A DNA stretch of 64,000 nt from NCBI GenBank assembly GCA_947178125.1, contig CAMWXB010000006.1, positions 35,638 through 99,637 on the forward strand. Reading direction: 5' to 3'. Below the pieces are notes generated by a model. That model ran no database searches. It was not told where the DNA came from and was given only the letters and a program-made list of their open reading frames with translations. This document shows positions 26,063 to 35,424 of this stretch, in pieces; position 1 is the first letter of the stretch, and every line of letters starts with the position of its first letter. Position numbers and translations under genes: made by a program. Source of the DNA: an uncultured Lachnospiraceae bacterium. GTDB lineage: Bacteria; Bacillota; Clostridia; Lachnospirales; Lachnospiraceae.

Positions 26063-26982
26063 TTCTCACCGGAGCCGGCGCTGCCGCTTGGAATTGTATT
26101 TTTTTTCGTTCGGTTCAGGCTTTTGTATTCGGAAGGGGTGCAGTGCTTTGCGGCTTTAAAAATGCGGTTGAACGTTGACAGACTGCCAAAGCCCGAACGC
26201 ATTGCGACCTCGGTAATGGAAATATTCGGCTCGATCAGCAGCGTTTCCGCGTGGTTGATTCTTTTCTGTGTCAGATATTCGTAACAGGAGACGCCGGAGA
26301 ACTGCTTGAACAGTCTGGAAAAATGGAACTTGGAAAAGCCCGCCAGATCGGCAAGATCATCTACGTTGATGTTTTCGGTGCAGTGATCTGTGATATAGTT
26401 GCAGACATCCATGAATTTTTCGATATATTCGTGCTGTTTGCTCGATGTGATGCCGGGGAACTTTTCACTTGCATTGAAGTTCGTGCGGCCGATGGCTACG
26501 AAAAAATGAATGATCAGCGAATAGATATAGGCTTCCGTGAACGGACTCCTGTTATCATATTCGCGGCTGATCTCATCAAGATAAGAACAGAGCTGCGCAT
26601 TCAGTTCCGGGTATTCTTTCCGGCTGATGAGCGCATATGGATGCAGGGAATGGATCAGAGAATCCATTCCTTTTACGTTGCAGATCAGGCCGTAATCTAA
26701 CAGGATGATAAGCCGCTCACCTTCATCGCCATCCGGGCCCGGCGGCGGAGCAATCAGGCGATGCAGTGTGCCGGGCGGCGTGATGAAAATATCCCCTTCA
26801 TGGAAAGTATGCGGGCTTTCGTCGATGACGACCGTATATTTTTTCCGCACGGGCATGATGATCTCCATTGCAGTGTGCCAGTGGAGCGGATAATCTTCTG
26901 CTTCCATATTGTGGTACAGTTTGATGCTCGGAAAATAATCGTATGCTACCGTTTCGTGAATACCGTTCAAAATTTTTATCAT
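26059..26982 (-). CDS. AraC-family regulator with cupin sensor domain
   Basis: A 307-residue AraC/XylS regulator. Residues about 15-110 form a cupin-like sugar-sensing fold (YPLHWHTAMEIIMPV, then FITPPGTLHRL); residues 200-300 carry the double HTH (NVDDLADLAGFSKFHFSRLFK and ITEVAMRSGFGSLSTFNRIFK). ATG at 26982 is chosen over 27018 because GGGAG precedes it by eight bases. It is divergent from the GH3-GH67 operon. Short AGCAA-type motifs recur before its own gene, before GH3 and before the LplB-type importer, so it is the likely activator of the xylan block. Confidence 0.92.
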   Translation of the reverse strand: MIKILNGIHETVAYDYFPSIKLYHNMEAEDYPLHWHTAMEIIMPVRKKYTVVIDESPHTFHEGDIFITPPGTLHRLIAPPPGPDGDEGERLIILLDYGLICNVKGMDSLIHSLHPYALISRKEYPELNAQLCSYLDEISREYDNRSPFTEAYIYSLIIHFFVAIGRTNFNASEKFPGITSSKQHEYIEKFMDVCNYITDHCTENINVDDLADLAGFSKFHFSRLFKQFSGVSCYEYLTQKRINHAETLLIEPNISITEVAMRSGFGSLSTFNRIFKAAKHCTPSEYKSLNRTKKNTIPSGSAGSGEK

Positions 26983-27016
26983 AGCGAAAGCTCCCATCAA
27001 TGGTATGTTCAGCCTC

Positions 27017-27045
27017 AATCTAGCACAAATTAATCAATGTGTCAA
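27017..27045 (-). promoter_or_regulatory. Promoter of the AraC regulator gene
   Basis: On the minus strand, perfect TTGACA (27045-27040), 17-base spacer, TAGATT (27022-27017). Confidence 0.75.
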
Positions 27046-27047
27046 AT

Positions 27048-27194
27048 CAATTTTTGCTATACAATAATTGCCCGATTTGGAAAAAGGTAAGCAAAATGCT
27101 TTAAAAACAAAAGAAAAACGTAGGAAAAATATAAAAAATGATTAGAAAAAAAGCATATTTCAAAATTTTTCAAGGGGAAAATTAGCAATATTTG
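27048..27194. promoter_or_regulatory. AGCAA-type sites between AraC and GH3 genes
   Basis: AGCAAAAATTG on the minus strand (27058-27048) just upstream of the regulator's -35 box, AGCAAAATGCT on the plus strand (27090-27100) and AGCAATATTTG on the plus strand (27184-27194). The rest of this 350-base divergent region is AT-rich. A TATACT at 27241-27246 is a possible GH3 -10 box. Confidence 0.5.
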
Positions 27195-27331
27195 GTCATA
27201 ATAGAGCAGGATATGATGAGTTCATACTGTCAGACTGTTGTATACTCTGATTAATAATCGTGCGAAAATTCGCCTGTTATATTATTTATTATTTTATAAA
27301 AAATAGAAAAGAACCTATGGGAGGAGCAGGA

Positions 27332-29485
27332 ATGGAGCTTGTAAGAAATGAGGTCAAGAATGCAGAATTTGAAGAACGTGCCCGCAGTCTGGTCGCACAG
27401 ATGACATTGGAGGAGAAAGCGTTTCAAATGGTACATGGCGCGCCTGCCATAGAAAGACTGGGAATTAAAGCCTATAACTGGTGGAATGAGGCGCTTCACG
27501 GCGTGGCGAGAGCGGGAACGGCTACCGTTTTTCCACAGGCAATTTCGCTGGCGGCTACGTTCGACGAGGATTTTCTTGAAGAAGTGGCGGATGCCATTTC
27601 CACAGAGGGCAGGGCGAAATTCAATGCGCAGCAGAAATTTGAGGATTTTGATATTTATAAAGGGCTGACGTTCTGGTCGCCTAACGTGAATATTTTCAGA
27701 GATCCGAGATGGGGCAGGGGGCATGAGACGTTTGGGGAAGACCCCTATCTGACGTCCAGGCTCGGCGTGCGGTTCGTGGAAGGGCTGCAGGGACACGATG
27801 AGAACTATATGAAAGCGGCGGCCTGCGCCAAGCATTTTGCGGTACATAGCGGACCGGAGGACCTGCGTCATGAGTTCAATGCGGAAGTGAGCAGACAGGA
27901 TTTATATGAGACTTATCTGCCGGCTTTTAAGGCCTGTGTGCAGGAAGCGAAAGTGGAGGCGGTCATGGGCGCTTATAACCGCACGAATGGAGAACCGTGC
28001 TGCGGCAGTAAGACGCTTTTGCAGGATATTCTGCGAAATGAATGGGGCTTTAAGGGGCATGTCGTTTCCGACTGCTGGGCCATCCGGGACTTTCATAACG
28101 GTCATGGCGTGACGGCGGGAGCCGAAGAATCGGTGGCGCTTGCAGTTACCAATGGCTGTGACTTGAACTGCGGCAATCTTTTCGTTTATGTCAGGGATGC
28201 TGTGGAGAAAGGGATGATACCGGAGGAAAGAGTGGACGAAGCGCTGGTTCATCTTTTTACGGCAAGGATGAAACTGGGGATGTTCGACGAAAAGGCAAAG
28301 ACTCCCTATGATGACATTCCTTATACGGTCGTCGATTCCGCGGATATGCAGGCGTTGAATTTGAAGGCGGCTGAAAAATGCGTCGTTCTTTTGAAAAATG
28401 ACAATCACCTTCTGCCTCTCGATAAGTCGTCCGTGAAAACAATCGGTGTAATCGGCCCGAATGCCAATAACAGAAAAGCGTTGGTCGGTAATTACGAGGG
28501 TACGGCATCGCGCTATTTTACGATTGCGGAAGGCATTCAGGAATATGTGGGAGAAGATATCCGGGTGCTGGTATCCGAGGGCTGCCATTTGTGTAAAGAA
28601 AAGATCAGCAATCTGAGCCAGGGGCAGGACAGGGATTCGGAAGTAAAGGCGGTCTGTGATGCGAGCGATGTTGTGATCATGTGTCTTGGGCTGGATTCCG
28701 GGCTGGAAGGAGAGGATGGCGATAAAGGCAATCAGTATGCCAGTGGCGATAAGCCGAATCTGAATCTTCCGGGCAGACAGCAGGAAATTCTGGAAATCGC
28801 CCATGCGAGCGGAAAGCCTGTCGTACTCGTGCTTTTATCGGGGAGCGCGCTGGCGGTGAACTGGGCGGACGAACATATCCCGGCCATCGTGCAGGGCTGG
28901 TATCCTGGCGCACAGGGAGGAAAGGCGATTGCGAGGGTGCTTTTTGGAGAGAAGAACCCGGAGGGCAGGCTGCCCGTTACGTTCTACCGGACGACGGAAG
29001 AACTGCCGGAATTTACCGATTATTCCATGAAAGGAAGGACATACCGCTATATGGAGCAGGAAGCGTTATATCCTTTTGGATACGGTCTGTCTTATACGGA
29101 TTTCACCTATACGGATGCGGCCTTATCCGCCGATACGCTGAACGGTGACGGTATCGAGGTGAAGGCCGTTGTGACAAATACTGGGGACAGGGAAGGAACG
29201 GAAACGGTACAGGTTTATGTCAAAGCGGAAAGGGAAGGCACGCCGAATGCCCAGCTGAAGGGAATCCGGAAAGTGGCTTTACAGGCGGGAGAAAGCAGAG
29301 AGATCGTGATAAAGCTTCCGCTTGGCGCTTTTGCATTATATGACGAGCAGGCGGTCAGCAGAGTCGGCCGGGGAAGCTATCTTGTGTCCATCGGCGGTAC
29401 ACAGCCGGAGAGCCGGAGCGAAAAATTGACAGGGAAAAAGGTCGCGGTGCTTTCCGTGACGGCGGAGGAAGAATATGAGTTTTGA
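27332..29485 (+). CDS. GH3 beta-glycosidase (xylosidase/glucosidase)
   Basis: Retaining GH3 exo-glycosidase of 717 residues. N-terminal barrel with WWNEALHGVAR, FSP-like FWSPNVNIFRDPRWGR and KHFAVHSGPEDLRH; catalytic nucleophile Asp247 in VVSDCWAI; alpha/beta sandwich domain (ALVGNYEGTASRY, GLEGEDGD); C-terminal fibronectin-III-like domain starting near residue 610. The HGVARAGTATVFPQAI stretch is typical of beta-xylosidase-like members. Cytoplasmic. ATG at 27332 has GGAGGAG upstream; the open frame before it is AT-rich and non-coding in character. Overlaps the GH67 gene by 11 bases, so both act together on xylo-oligosaccharides. Confidence 0.93.
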   Translation: MELVRNEVKNAEFEERARSLVAQMTLEEKAFQMVHGAPAIERLGIKAYNWWNEALHGVARAGTATVFPQAISLAATFDEDFLEEVADAISTEGRAKFNAQQKFEDFDIYKGLTFWSPNVNIFRDPRWGRGHETFGEDPYLTSRLGVRFVEGLQGHDENYMKAAACAKHFAVHSGPEDLRHEFNAEVSRQDLYETYLPAFKACVQEAKVEAVMGAYNRTNGEPCCGSKTLLQDILRNEWGFKGHVVSDCWAIRDFHNGHGVTAGAEESVALAVTNGCDLNCGNLFVYVRDAVEKGMIPEERVDEALVHLFTARMKLGMFDEKAKTPYDDIPYTVVDSADMQALNLKAAEKCVVLLKNDNHLLPLDKSSVKTIGVIGPNANNRKALVGNYEGTASRYFTIAEGIQEYVGEDIRVLVSEGCHLCKEKISNLSQGQDRDSEVKAVCDASDVVIMCLGLDSGLEGEDGDKGNQYASGDKPNLNLPGRQQEILEIAHASGKPVVLVLLSGSALAVNWADEHIPAIVQGWYPGAQGGKAIARVLFGEKNPEGRLPVTFYRTTEELPEFTDYSMKGRTYRYMEQEALYPFGYGLSYTDFTYTDAALSADTLNGDGIEVKAVVTNTGDREGTETVQVYVKAEREGTPNAQLKGIRKVALQAGESREIVIKLPLGAFALYDEQAVSRVGRGSYLVSIGGTQPESRSEKLTGKKVAVLSVTAEEEYEF

Positions 29486-31505
29486 ACAGGCATGGCTTAA
29501 TTATACGGAGAGAACATCCTGCGAGGGTGCGGATGAACTTCAATATATTTGCGTAGATATCGAAAAGGATTTTCAGCCGGCGAAGGCCGGCCTGGCAGAA
29601 TCCGGTGCGGATGCGTTGATTGAAAACGGTGTCAGGGAACTGCAGAATGCGTTGGAAGGGATGACAGGCTGCCGGCCTGTTTTCCGGGAACAGCCGGACG
29701 GAGGCATGGAAAAGGGAATTTACCTGCTTTTTCAAAAGGGAATCCCGGCGGAAGGGTATTGTCTTTCAGAAAAGGACGGTAACGTGAAGATTGCGGCATC
29801 CGATTCCAGCGGAATTTTATATGGTATCTTTGCATTGCTCCGTCAGATACGGATTGGGAAAACGCTCCGGGGAATGGCGCTTTCCAAAGAGCCGGATATG
29901 CCGCTTAGAATGCTGAATCACTGGGATAATATGGATGGCAGCATCGAACGGGGATATTCGGGGGAGTCCTTTTTCTTTGCAGAGGATGAAATCCTGATAA
30001 ATGACAGAACCGTCACATATGCGCGGCTGGCGGCCAGCGTCGGCATCAATGCAGTGGTGATCAACAATGTCAATGTGAAGGATGCCGCCACCTGGCTGAT
30101 CACGGAGCGGTATCTGGGCAAAGTGAGGGAACTGAATGAAATCCTGTCCGGATACGGCATCAGACTCTTCCTGAGCCTGAACTATGCGGCCCCCGTGGAA
30201 CTGGGCGAACTGGAAAGTGCGGATCCTCTGGATGAACGGGTAAGAGACTGGTGGAAAAACAGGATGGAACTCGTGTTCCGGGAAGTACCGGGATTTGGCG
30301 GTTTTCTGATCAAGGCGGATTCGGAAGGAAGACCGGGGCCTTTTACTTACGGCAGGACACATGCTGACGGCGCGAATATGCTGGCGGAAGCAGCAGCGCC
30401 CTATGGCGGGCTCATTATCTGGCGGTGTTTCGTCTATAATTGTCAACAGGACTGGCGGGACTATAAGACCGACCGGGCGAGGTCCGGCTATGACAATTTT
30501 ATCGGGCTGGACGGAATGTTCCTGGATAACGTCATCCTACAGATTAAGAACGGTCCGATGGATTTTCAGGTAAGGGAGCCGGTGCATCCGCTCTTTGGTG
30601 GACTGACCGGAACGAACCAGATGCTTGAAGTGCAGATTGCGCAGGAATATACGGGACAGCAGAGACATCTCTGTTATCTGATTCCGATGTTCAAAGAGAT
30701 TCTGAGATTCAGAACGCATGTGAAGGCACAAGAGGATACCGTCAAAGATATTGTTTCCGGCAGGACTTTCGGACAGACGAACTGCGGCATTGCCGCGGTG
30801 GCGAATACAGGGAATGATGACAACTGGACGGGGCATGATATGGCCGCCGCGAATTTCTATGGTTTTGGCAGGCTCGCCTTTGATACAGAACTGACTGCGG
30901 AAGAAATTGCCGGAGAGTGGATTGGTATGACATATGGACAGGATGAACAGGTCATGGAAACGATTCAATATCTGTTGATGCAGTCCTGGCCGGCTTATGA
31001 AAGGTATACATCGCCCCTTGGCATCGGCTGGATGGTCAGTCCGAATGATCATTATGGTCCCAGCGTGGATGGCTATGAGTACAGCAGGTGGGGCACCTAT
31101 CATCGTGCGGACTGTCAGGGAATCGGTGTGGACAGGAGCCATGAAGGAACGGGGTATGCACTTTTGTACAGGGAGCCGAATGCGGCCGTTTATGACGATA
31201 AGGATAAGTGTCCGGATGAACTTTTGCTTTTCTTTCATCATATTCCTTATCTATGGAAGCTTCGTTCCGGCAAGACGGTCATTCAGCATATTTATGATTC
31301 GCATTTCGAGGGGGTAGAGATGGTGGATGAGATGGTGGAGCGTTTCCGTAAATTACGGGGAAAACTTCCCAAGAAGTCTTATGAACGGATGATGGAGCGT
31401 TTTATTCATCAAAAAGAACATGCGCGTGAATGGTGTGACCAAATAAATGCTTATTTTTATCGGAAATCTGGCATATCAGACGAAAGGAAAAGGGAAATTT
31501 ATTGA
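29475..31505 (+). CDS. aguA: GH67 alpha-glucuronidase
   Basis: Inverting alpha-glucuronidase that removes (4-O-methyl)glucuronic acid from the non-reducing end of xylo-oligosaccharides (aldouronates). The barrel motif LIKADSEGRPGP carries the likely general acid Glu284, and DNVILQIKNGPMDFQVREP (from Asp351) is the family hallmark. Length of 676 residues is normal for GH67, with the N-terminal alpha/beta domain, TIM barrel and helical C-terminal domain all present. No signal peptide, so it works inside on imported aldouronates. GGAGG before the ATG lies within the end of the GH3 gene. Upstream half of a cluster like the Paenibacillus aldouronate-utilisation set. Confidence 0.95.
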   Translation: MSFEQAWLNYTERTSCEGADELQYICVDIEKDFQPAKAGLAESGADALIENGVRELQNALEGMTGCRPVFREQPDGGMEKGIYLLFQKGIPAEGYCLSEKDGNVKIAASDSSGILYGIFALLRQIRIGKTLRGMALSKEPDMPLRMLNHWDNMDGSIERGYSGESFFFAEDEILINDRTVTYARLAASVGINAVVINNVNVKDAATWLITERYLGKVRELNEILSGYGIRLFLSLNYAAPVELGELESADPLDERVRDWWKNRMELVFREVPGFGGFLIKADSEGRPGPFTYGRTHADGANMLAEAAAPYGGLIIWRCFVYNCQQDWRDYKTDRARSGYDNFIGLDGMFLDNVILQIKNGPMDFQVREPVHPLFGGLTGTNQMLEVQIAQEYTGQQRHLCYLIPMFKEILRFRTHVKAQEDTVKDIVSGRTFGQTNCGIAAVANTGNDDNWTGHDMAAANFYGFGRLAFDTELTAEEIAGEWIGMTYGQDEQVMETIQYLLMQSWPAYERYTSPLGIGWMVSPNDHYGPSVDGYEYSRWGTYHRADCQGIGVDRSHEGTGYALLYREPNAAVYDDKDKCPDELLLFFHHIPYLWKLRSGKTVIQHIYDSHFEGVEMVDEMVERFRKLRGKLPKKSYERMMERFIHQKEHAREWCDQINAYFYRKSGISDERKREIY

Positions 31506-31533
31506 TTTGTTCATGAATATGCACAAAAAAATA

Positions 31534-31565
31534 AGCAAAATATGCGGTTGGAATAGCAATATATG
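31534..31565 (+). promoter_or_regulatory. Two direct repeats 21 bp apart before the importer operon
   Basis: AGCAAAATATG (31534-31544) and AGCAATATATG (31555-31565) differ at one base and are spaced 21 bp start to start, two helical turns, the usual geometry of AraC-family sites. The same core occurs at 27184-27194. Confidence 0.65.
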
Positions 31566-31590
31566 ACCAGTAAAACAGATGGTATGATTC

Positions 31591-31596
31591 TATAAT
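31591..31596 (+). promoter_or_regulatory. -10 box of the aldouronate importer operon
   Basis: Perfect TATAAT 25 bases after the AraC-type repeats; no consensus -35, fitting activator-dependent transcription. Confidence 0.55.
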
Positions 31597-31637
31597 AATA
31601 ACAGGTATTTCAATAAAAATCTTATGGAGGTGTGAGG

Positions 31638-32591
31638 ATGAAGGGAACGAAAAAGAAGGCTCCTGCTGTACAGAAGAAGCAGAGCTTCGGGGTCTACATG
31701 AAACGGTACTGGCAGTTATATGCGCTGCTTGCCCTGCCGCTTCTTTATCTGCTCATATTCAAATATGTGCCGATGATTTATATCCAGATCGCATTTAAGA
31801 AGTACAGCATCGTGCAAAGCGTATGGGAAATGCCGCTTGCGGCCAATCATGGCTTTGAATATTTTATCAAAGCATTTAAGAACAGGGATTTTATCAACGC
31901 ACTCAGGAACACGCTGACGCTGAATCTGCTGGATTTGGTCATCGGTTTTCCGGCACCTATTATTTTTGCTTTGATTTTGAATGAACTTGTATTCAAAAAG
32001 TTCAAACGTGTGGTGCAGACGATTGCTTACATGCCGCACTTTCTTTCATGGGTCATCATTTATGGTCTGGCACTGCAGATATTTGCGCCGACAACAGGAT
32101 TTCTCAATATGATCCTGACTGGCCTCGGTTTCGAGTCCATACCTTTTTTGAATGATTCCGCACACTGGGTCGGTACTTACATATTCCTGGGCGTATGGCA
32201 GAGCTTCGGCTGGAATTCCATCGTTTATCTGGCCGCGATTGCCGGTATCAATTCGGAGCTGTATGAGGCGGCTTCGGTGGACGGCGCGGGCCGTTTCAAA
32301 AAGATGTGGCATATTACCCTGCCAGGCATTAAACCGACCATTGTCGTGCTGCTCGTTATGAATCTCGGTAATATTCTGGGGAGCGGTTTCGACAGACCGT
32401 TTGCATTGCAGAACAATCTGGTCATGGATGTCGCGGAAGTGCTCTCTACCTTCGTATATAAGAACGGTATCAAAGGTCTGCAGTTCTCTCTGACGACCGC
32501 GGTAGGTTTCTTCCAGTCCATTGTCTGTGTTATCTTCCTGTTGCTGGCGAACTGGATTTCCCGTAAGCTCGGCGAACGTGGAATCTGGTAG
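31638..32591 (+). CDS. LplB-type sugar ABC permease
   Basis: Inner-membrane subunit of a CUT1 importer, 317 residues. The basic front (KKKAPAVQKKQSFG) is followed by six membrane helices, the first at about 25-45, and the EAA loop EAASVDGAGRFKKMWHI. The order LplB-YtcP-LplA next to aguA matches aldouronate-utilisation loci known from Paenibacillus, so methylglucuronoxylo-oligosaccharides are the likely cargo. GGAGG precedes ATG 31638 by seven bases; a GTG six bases earlier is less favoured. Control by the AraC protein at 26059 is inferred from shared motifs. Confidence 0.92.
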   Translation: MKGTKKKAPAVQKKQSFGVYMKRYWQLYALLALPLLYLLIFKYVPMIYIQIAFKKYSIVQSVWEMPLAANHGFEYFIKAFKNRDFINALRNTLTLNLLDLVIGFPAPIIFALILNELVFKKFKRVVQTIAYMPHFLSWVIIYGLALQIFAPTTGFLNMILTGLGFESIPFLNDSAHWVGTYIFLGVWQSFGWNSIVYLAAIAGINSELYEAASVDGAGRFKKMWHITLPGIKPTIVVLLVMNLGNILGSGFDRPFALQNNLVMDVAEVLSTFVYKNGIKGLQFSLTTAVGFFQSIVCVIFLLLANWISRKLGERGIW

Positions 32592-32609
32592 AAGAAAGGG
32601 GGAAAAGAG

Positions 32610-33479
32610 ATGATCAAATCAAAATCCGCAAAAGTAGGCGACTGGATATTCATCCTTGTCTGTGTGCTCGTCAGCCTGATCTGTATCGTGCCGATGCTCA
32701 ATCTGCTGGCAAGGTCGCTCAGTTCCACGGAAGCGCTGATCAAGCATGAAGTCTATTTATGGCCGAAAGGATGGAACCTGGATGCTTACGCAACGGTACT
32801 CGGCGATATGAAATATATCAGGGCATTTTTCTGGACGGTATTTTTGACGGTGGTATGTACATTCGTTTCTCTGATGATGACAACGCTCTGTGCGTATCCG
32901 CTGATTTTTGAAAATCTGAAAGGCCGTTCCGTTATCAATATTTTTATTACGATCACGATGTTCTTCAACGCAGGAACGATTCCGAACTATCTGTTGATGA
33001 AGAGCCTGAACCTTTTGAACAATCCGCTCGTGTTGATCATTCCGAGTTGTATGAGCGTGTATAACATGATCATTATGCGAAGCTTTTTCTATGGCATTCC
33101 GGACAGTCTGCGGGAGTCTGCGGAAATAGACGGGGCAAGTTTCTTCAGGATACTGATCAGCATCTATCTGCCGCTGTCAAAACCGGTATTCGCAACGCTG
33201 GCGCTGTTCTATGCGGTAGGGCGCTGGAACGGATATTCGGATGCGCTGATGTATGTCAACAAAGATATTTTCTATCCGCTGCAGTTGTTCCTGTATAACA
33301 TTCTGAACAATATCAACAGCGTGGAAGTGGCGACCCAGGAAGGTTTTTCGTCACCGGGCCTTACCGAATCATTAAAAGCGGCAATCGTTATGTTCTCGAC
33401 CATACCGATTCTGTGTATTTACCCGTGGCTGCAGAAGTATTTCATCCATGGCGTAACGATGGGAGCAGTCAAGGAATAA
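32610..33479 (+). CDS. YtcP-type sugar ABC permease
   Basis: Second permease of the importer, 289 residues with six membrane helices; first helix at about 13-35 (WIFILVCVLVSLICIVPML). The EAA-type loop reads ESAEIDGASFFRILISIYLP. Starts 18 bases after the LplB-type gene, with a GGGGGA ribosome site. It ends with HGVTMGAVKE, the characteristic C-terminal tail of YtcP-like permeases. Confidence 0.92.
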   Translation: MIKSKSAKVGDWIFILVCVLVSLICIVPMLNLLARSLSSTEALIKHEVYLWPKGWNLDAYATVLGDMKYIRAFFWTVFLTVVCTFVSLMMTTLCAYPLIFENLKGRSVINIFITITMFFNAGTIPNYLLMKSLNLLNNPLVLIIPSCMSVYNMIIMRSFFYGIPDSLRESAEIDGASFFRILISIYLPLSKPVFATLALFYAVGRWNGYSDALMYVNKDIFYPLQLFLYNILNNINSVEVATQEGFSSPGLTESLKAAIVMFSTIPILCIYPWLQKYFIHGVTMGAVKE

Positions 33480-33481
33480 TC

Positions 33482-33523
33482 GGATCATGGCTGCCGGGAA
33501 GTTTCCCAAAGCGCAAATGATCC
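33482..33523 (+). other. Intercistronic stem-loop before the binding-protein gene
   Basis: Outer arms GGATCAT/ATGATCC (33482-33488, 33517-33523) enclose GGGAA/TTCCC. No T run. It may protect or separately set the downstream lipoprotein message. Confidence 0.45.
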
Positions 33524-33578
33524 GCTCATTCATACATTATTATTCATGAAAAGAAAAAAGAAAAGGGAGGTAAAAAGA

Positions 33579-35321
33579 GTGAAGAAAAAATTATTATCTG
33601 TATTATTAGCAGGCTGTATGGTATTGTCATTAGCAGGCTGTGGTTCAGGCTCAGGGGATTCCGGTTCTGCGACGCAGGATTCCGGTCAGACCCAGACAAC
33701 GGATACTGCGCAAAATTCATCGGGGGGGGGTACGACGGATGCTGGTGATGCTTCCGCAGACCCGACGAACGGAGAAATTGTTGACGGAAAATTTGTAGAT
33801 ACGAGAAAGATTACGGTAGAAGTATATGACCGTGGTAATGACGGCGGTTCCGACCCGACCAACAACAAGTATACACAGTATATCAAAGATCAGATGATGG
33901 AACTGCACAATGTAGAGGTAGAATTTGTAGCGGTTCCGCGTTGGACAGAGGTTGAGCAGATCAACAACCTTCTGGCGGCAGGCGATGCGCCGGATATCTG
34001 TCTGACATACGACTATCCAACCGTTCAGACTTATGCAAATATGGGCGGTGTGCTCGATTTGAGTTCTTATGTGGATGATTATAAGGATATGCTTCCGAAT
34101 ATGTGGAACTGGCTTGGTGAGACCAATATTTACTGGGACAAAGACCCCGTGAATGGAACGCTGTGGGCGATTGAAGGAAAGCTGGCAGTATCCAACCGTA
34201 TCAATACTTTCGTCCGGAAGGACTGGCTGGATAAACTCGGTCTGGAAGAACCTACGACCCGCCAGGAATTTGAAGATATGCTGATCGCATTCAGAGATAA
34301 TGCAGACACACTGCTCGGCGCGGATGCTGATAAGATGATTCCTTATTCCGTAAGCTTTGATGTGGGCTGGAGAGCGGCTTTGTTGATTGAATCCTTTATC
34401 GATCCGGATGTTTCCGATTATGAATATTATGTGAATGGCTTTGATGACAGAAAGCTGACACAGAACGGCACAAAAGAAGCAATCCGTTTGTTGAATAAAT
34501 GGTATAATGAAGGTCTTCTCTGGGATGATTTCGCTTTGTATGGAAGCGGTGACACGACAGAGGACGATATGATGAAAGCAGGATATGTAGGCGCATTCAT
34601 GCACAACTGGGATTACCCTTATAGAAACGGTGAAGACAGTATTCAGACGAATCTGGAAAGACTGGTAGGACCGGATGCAAAATATGTTGTAGTTGACTGC
34701 TTTGAGGACAGCAAGGGCGGACATAACAAGTTTGTCAGCGGTACGGCAGGCGACCGTAAGATTTTCTTCCCGTCTACCAATACAGAACCGCTTGCTTCTA
34801 TGATGTATCTGGATTTTATCAGTACACCGGAAGTAATCGAATATCTGCAGATTGGCGATGAAGGCGTTACTCATAATAAACTGGATGACGGTTCCGTGGA
34901 AATCATTGCTGCTACAGGCGACGCGATTCAGAACTCCGGTTTCAACATTGACTATACGATTACCTGTAACGGTCTGCATCTGACAGACGAAGAGATGACG
35001 CTGAAATCAACGGCGCATTCTTACAGTGGTATCGACCCTGCACTGGTAGAGACGGCTCATAAGGTATGTAATACCGATATAAGACCGGCGAAAAACGTAA
35101 ATGTCGGTGCAATTGATTCGGAAGAGGGACAGGGACCTACCCTTTCCAGCAAGAGAGATGTTATCTATGATACGGCAGTTTCGGCACCGGTCGAAAGCTT
35201 TGACCAGGTATGGGACGACGGTATCGCAGATTATCTGAGTTCCGGCGGTCAGGCAATCATGGACGAGCGTGCGGAGAAATGGAAAGCTACCTTTGGTGAT
35301 ACGACGGCACTTCCAGAATAA
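33579..35321 (+). CDS. LplA-type oligosaccharide-binding lipoprotein
   Basis: Large (580-residue) CUT1 substrate-binding lipoprotein. From the GTG at 33579 (GGGAGG eight bases upstream) the signal peptide KKKLLSVLLAGCMVLSLAGCG contains two LAGC boxes; the second is followed by a Ser/Gly/Thr/Asp-rich linker and is the probable lipidation site. The binding fold begins near TRKITVEVYDRGNDGG. A frame start at 33546 would add 11 basic residues and is less likely. The size class is that of LplA proteins binding branched oligosaccharides. Last gene of the operon before a strong terminator. Confidence 0.92.
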   Translation: MKKKLLSVLLAGCMVLSLAGCGSGSGDSGSATQDSGQTQTTDTAQNSSGGGTTDAGDASADPTNGEIVDGKFVDTRKITVEVYDRGNDGGSDPTNNKYTQYIKDQMMELHNVEVEFVAVPRWTEVEQINNLLAAGDAPDICLTYDYPTVQTYANMGGVLDLSSYVDDYKDMLPNMWNWLGETNIYWDKDPVNGTLWAIEGKLAVSNRINTFVRKDWLDKLGLEEPTTRQEFEDMLIAFRDNADTLLGADADKMIPYSVSFDVGWRAALLIESFIDPDVSDYEYYVNGFDDRKLTQNGTKEAIRLLNKWYNEGLLWDDFALYGSGDTTEDDMMKAGYVGAFMHNWDYPYRNGEDSIQTNLERLVGPDAKYVVVDCFEDSKGGHNKFVSGTAGDRKIFFPSTNTEPLASMMYLDFISTPEVIEYLQIGDEGVTHNKLDDGSVEIIAATGDAIQNSGFNIDYTITCNGLHLTDEEMTLKSTAHSYSGIDPALVETAHKVCNTDIRPAKNVNVGAIDSEEGQGPTLSSKRDVIYDTAVSAPVESFDQVWDDGIADYLSSGGQAIMDERAEKWKATFGDTTALPE

Positions 35322-35330
35322 AGATAAATC

Positions 35331-35360
35331 GAGAGGGGGAGCAGCTGCTCCCTCTTTTCT
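35331..35360 (+). terminator. Intrinsic terminator after importer operon
   Basis: Near-perfect palindrome (35332-35344 with 35345-35357) closing on an AGCT loop, ending in TTTTCT. Confidence 0.85.
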
Positions 35361-35361
35361 G

Positions 35362-35390
35362 TTGACATATTATTAAAATAGTTTTAAAAT
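35362..35390 (+). promoter_or_regulatory. Consensus promoter of the ROK gene
   Basis: TTGACA (35362-35367), exact 17-base spacer, TAAAAT (35385-35390). It is embedded in repeated AT-rich blocks (TTAAAATAG/TTTTAAAATATAG), a likely operator for the ROK protein itself. Confidence 0.75.
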
Positions 35391-35424
35391 ATAGTTTAAT
35401 AAAAAGAAAGAGGAAGAATGATAC

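Noticed and set aside
33717..34979. Long open frame of 420 codons on the minus strand inside the LplA-type gene
   Set aside because: It is antisense to a complete lipoprotein gene, has no ribosome site and its translation shows no domain; the real strand carries signal peptide and binding fold.
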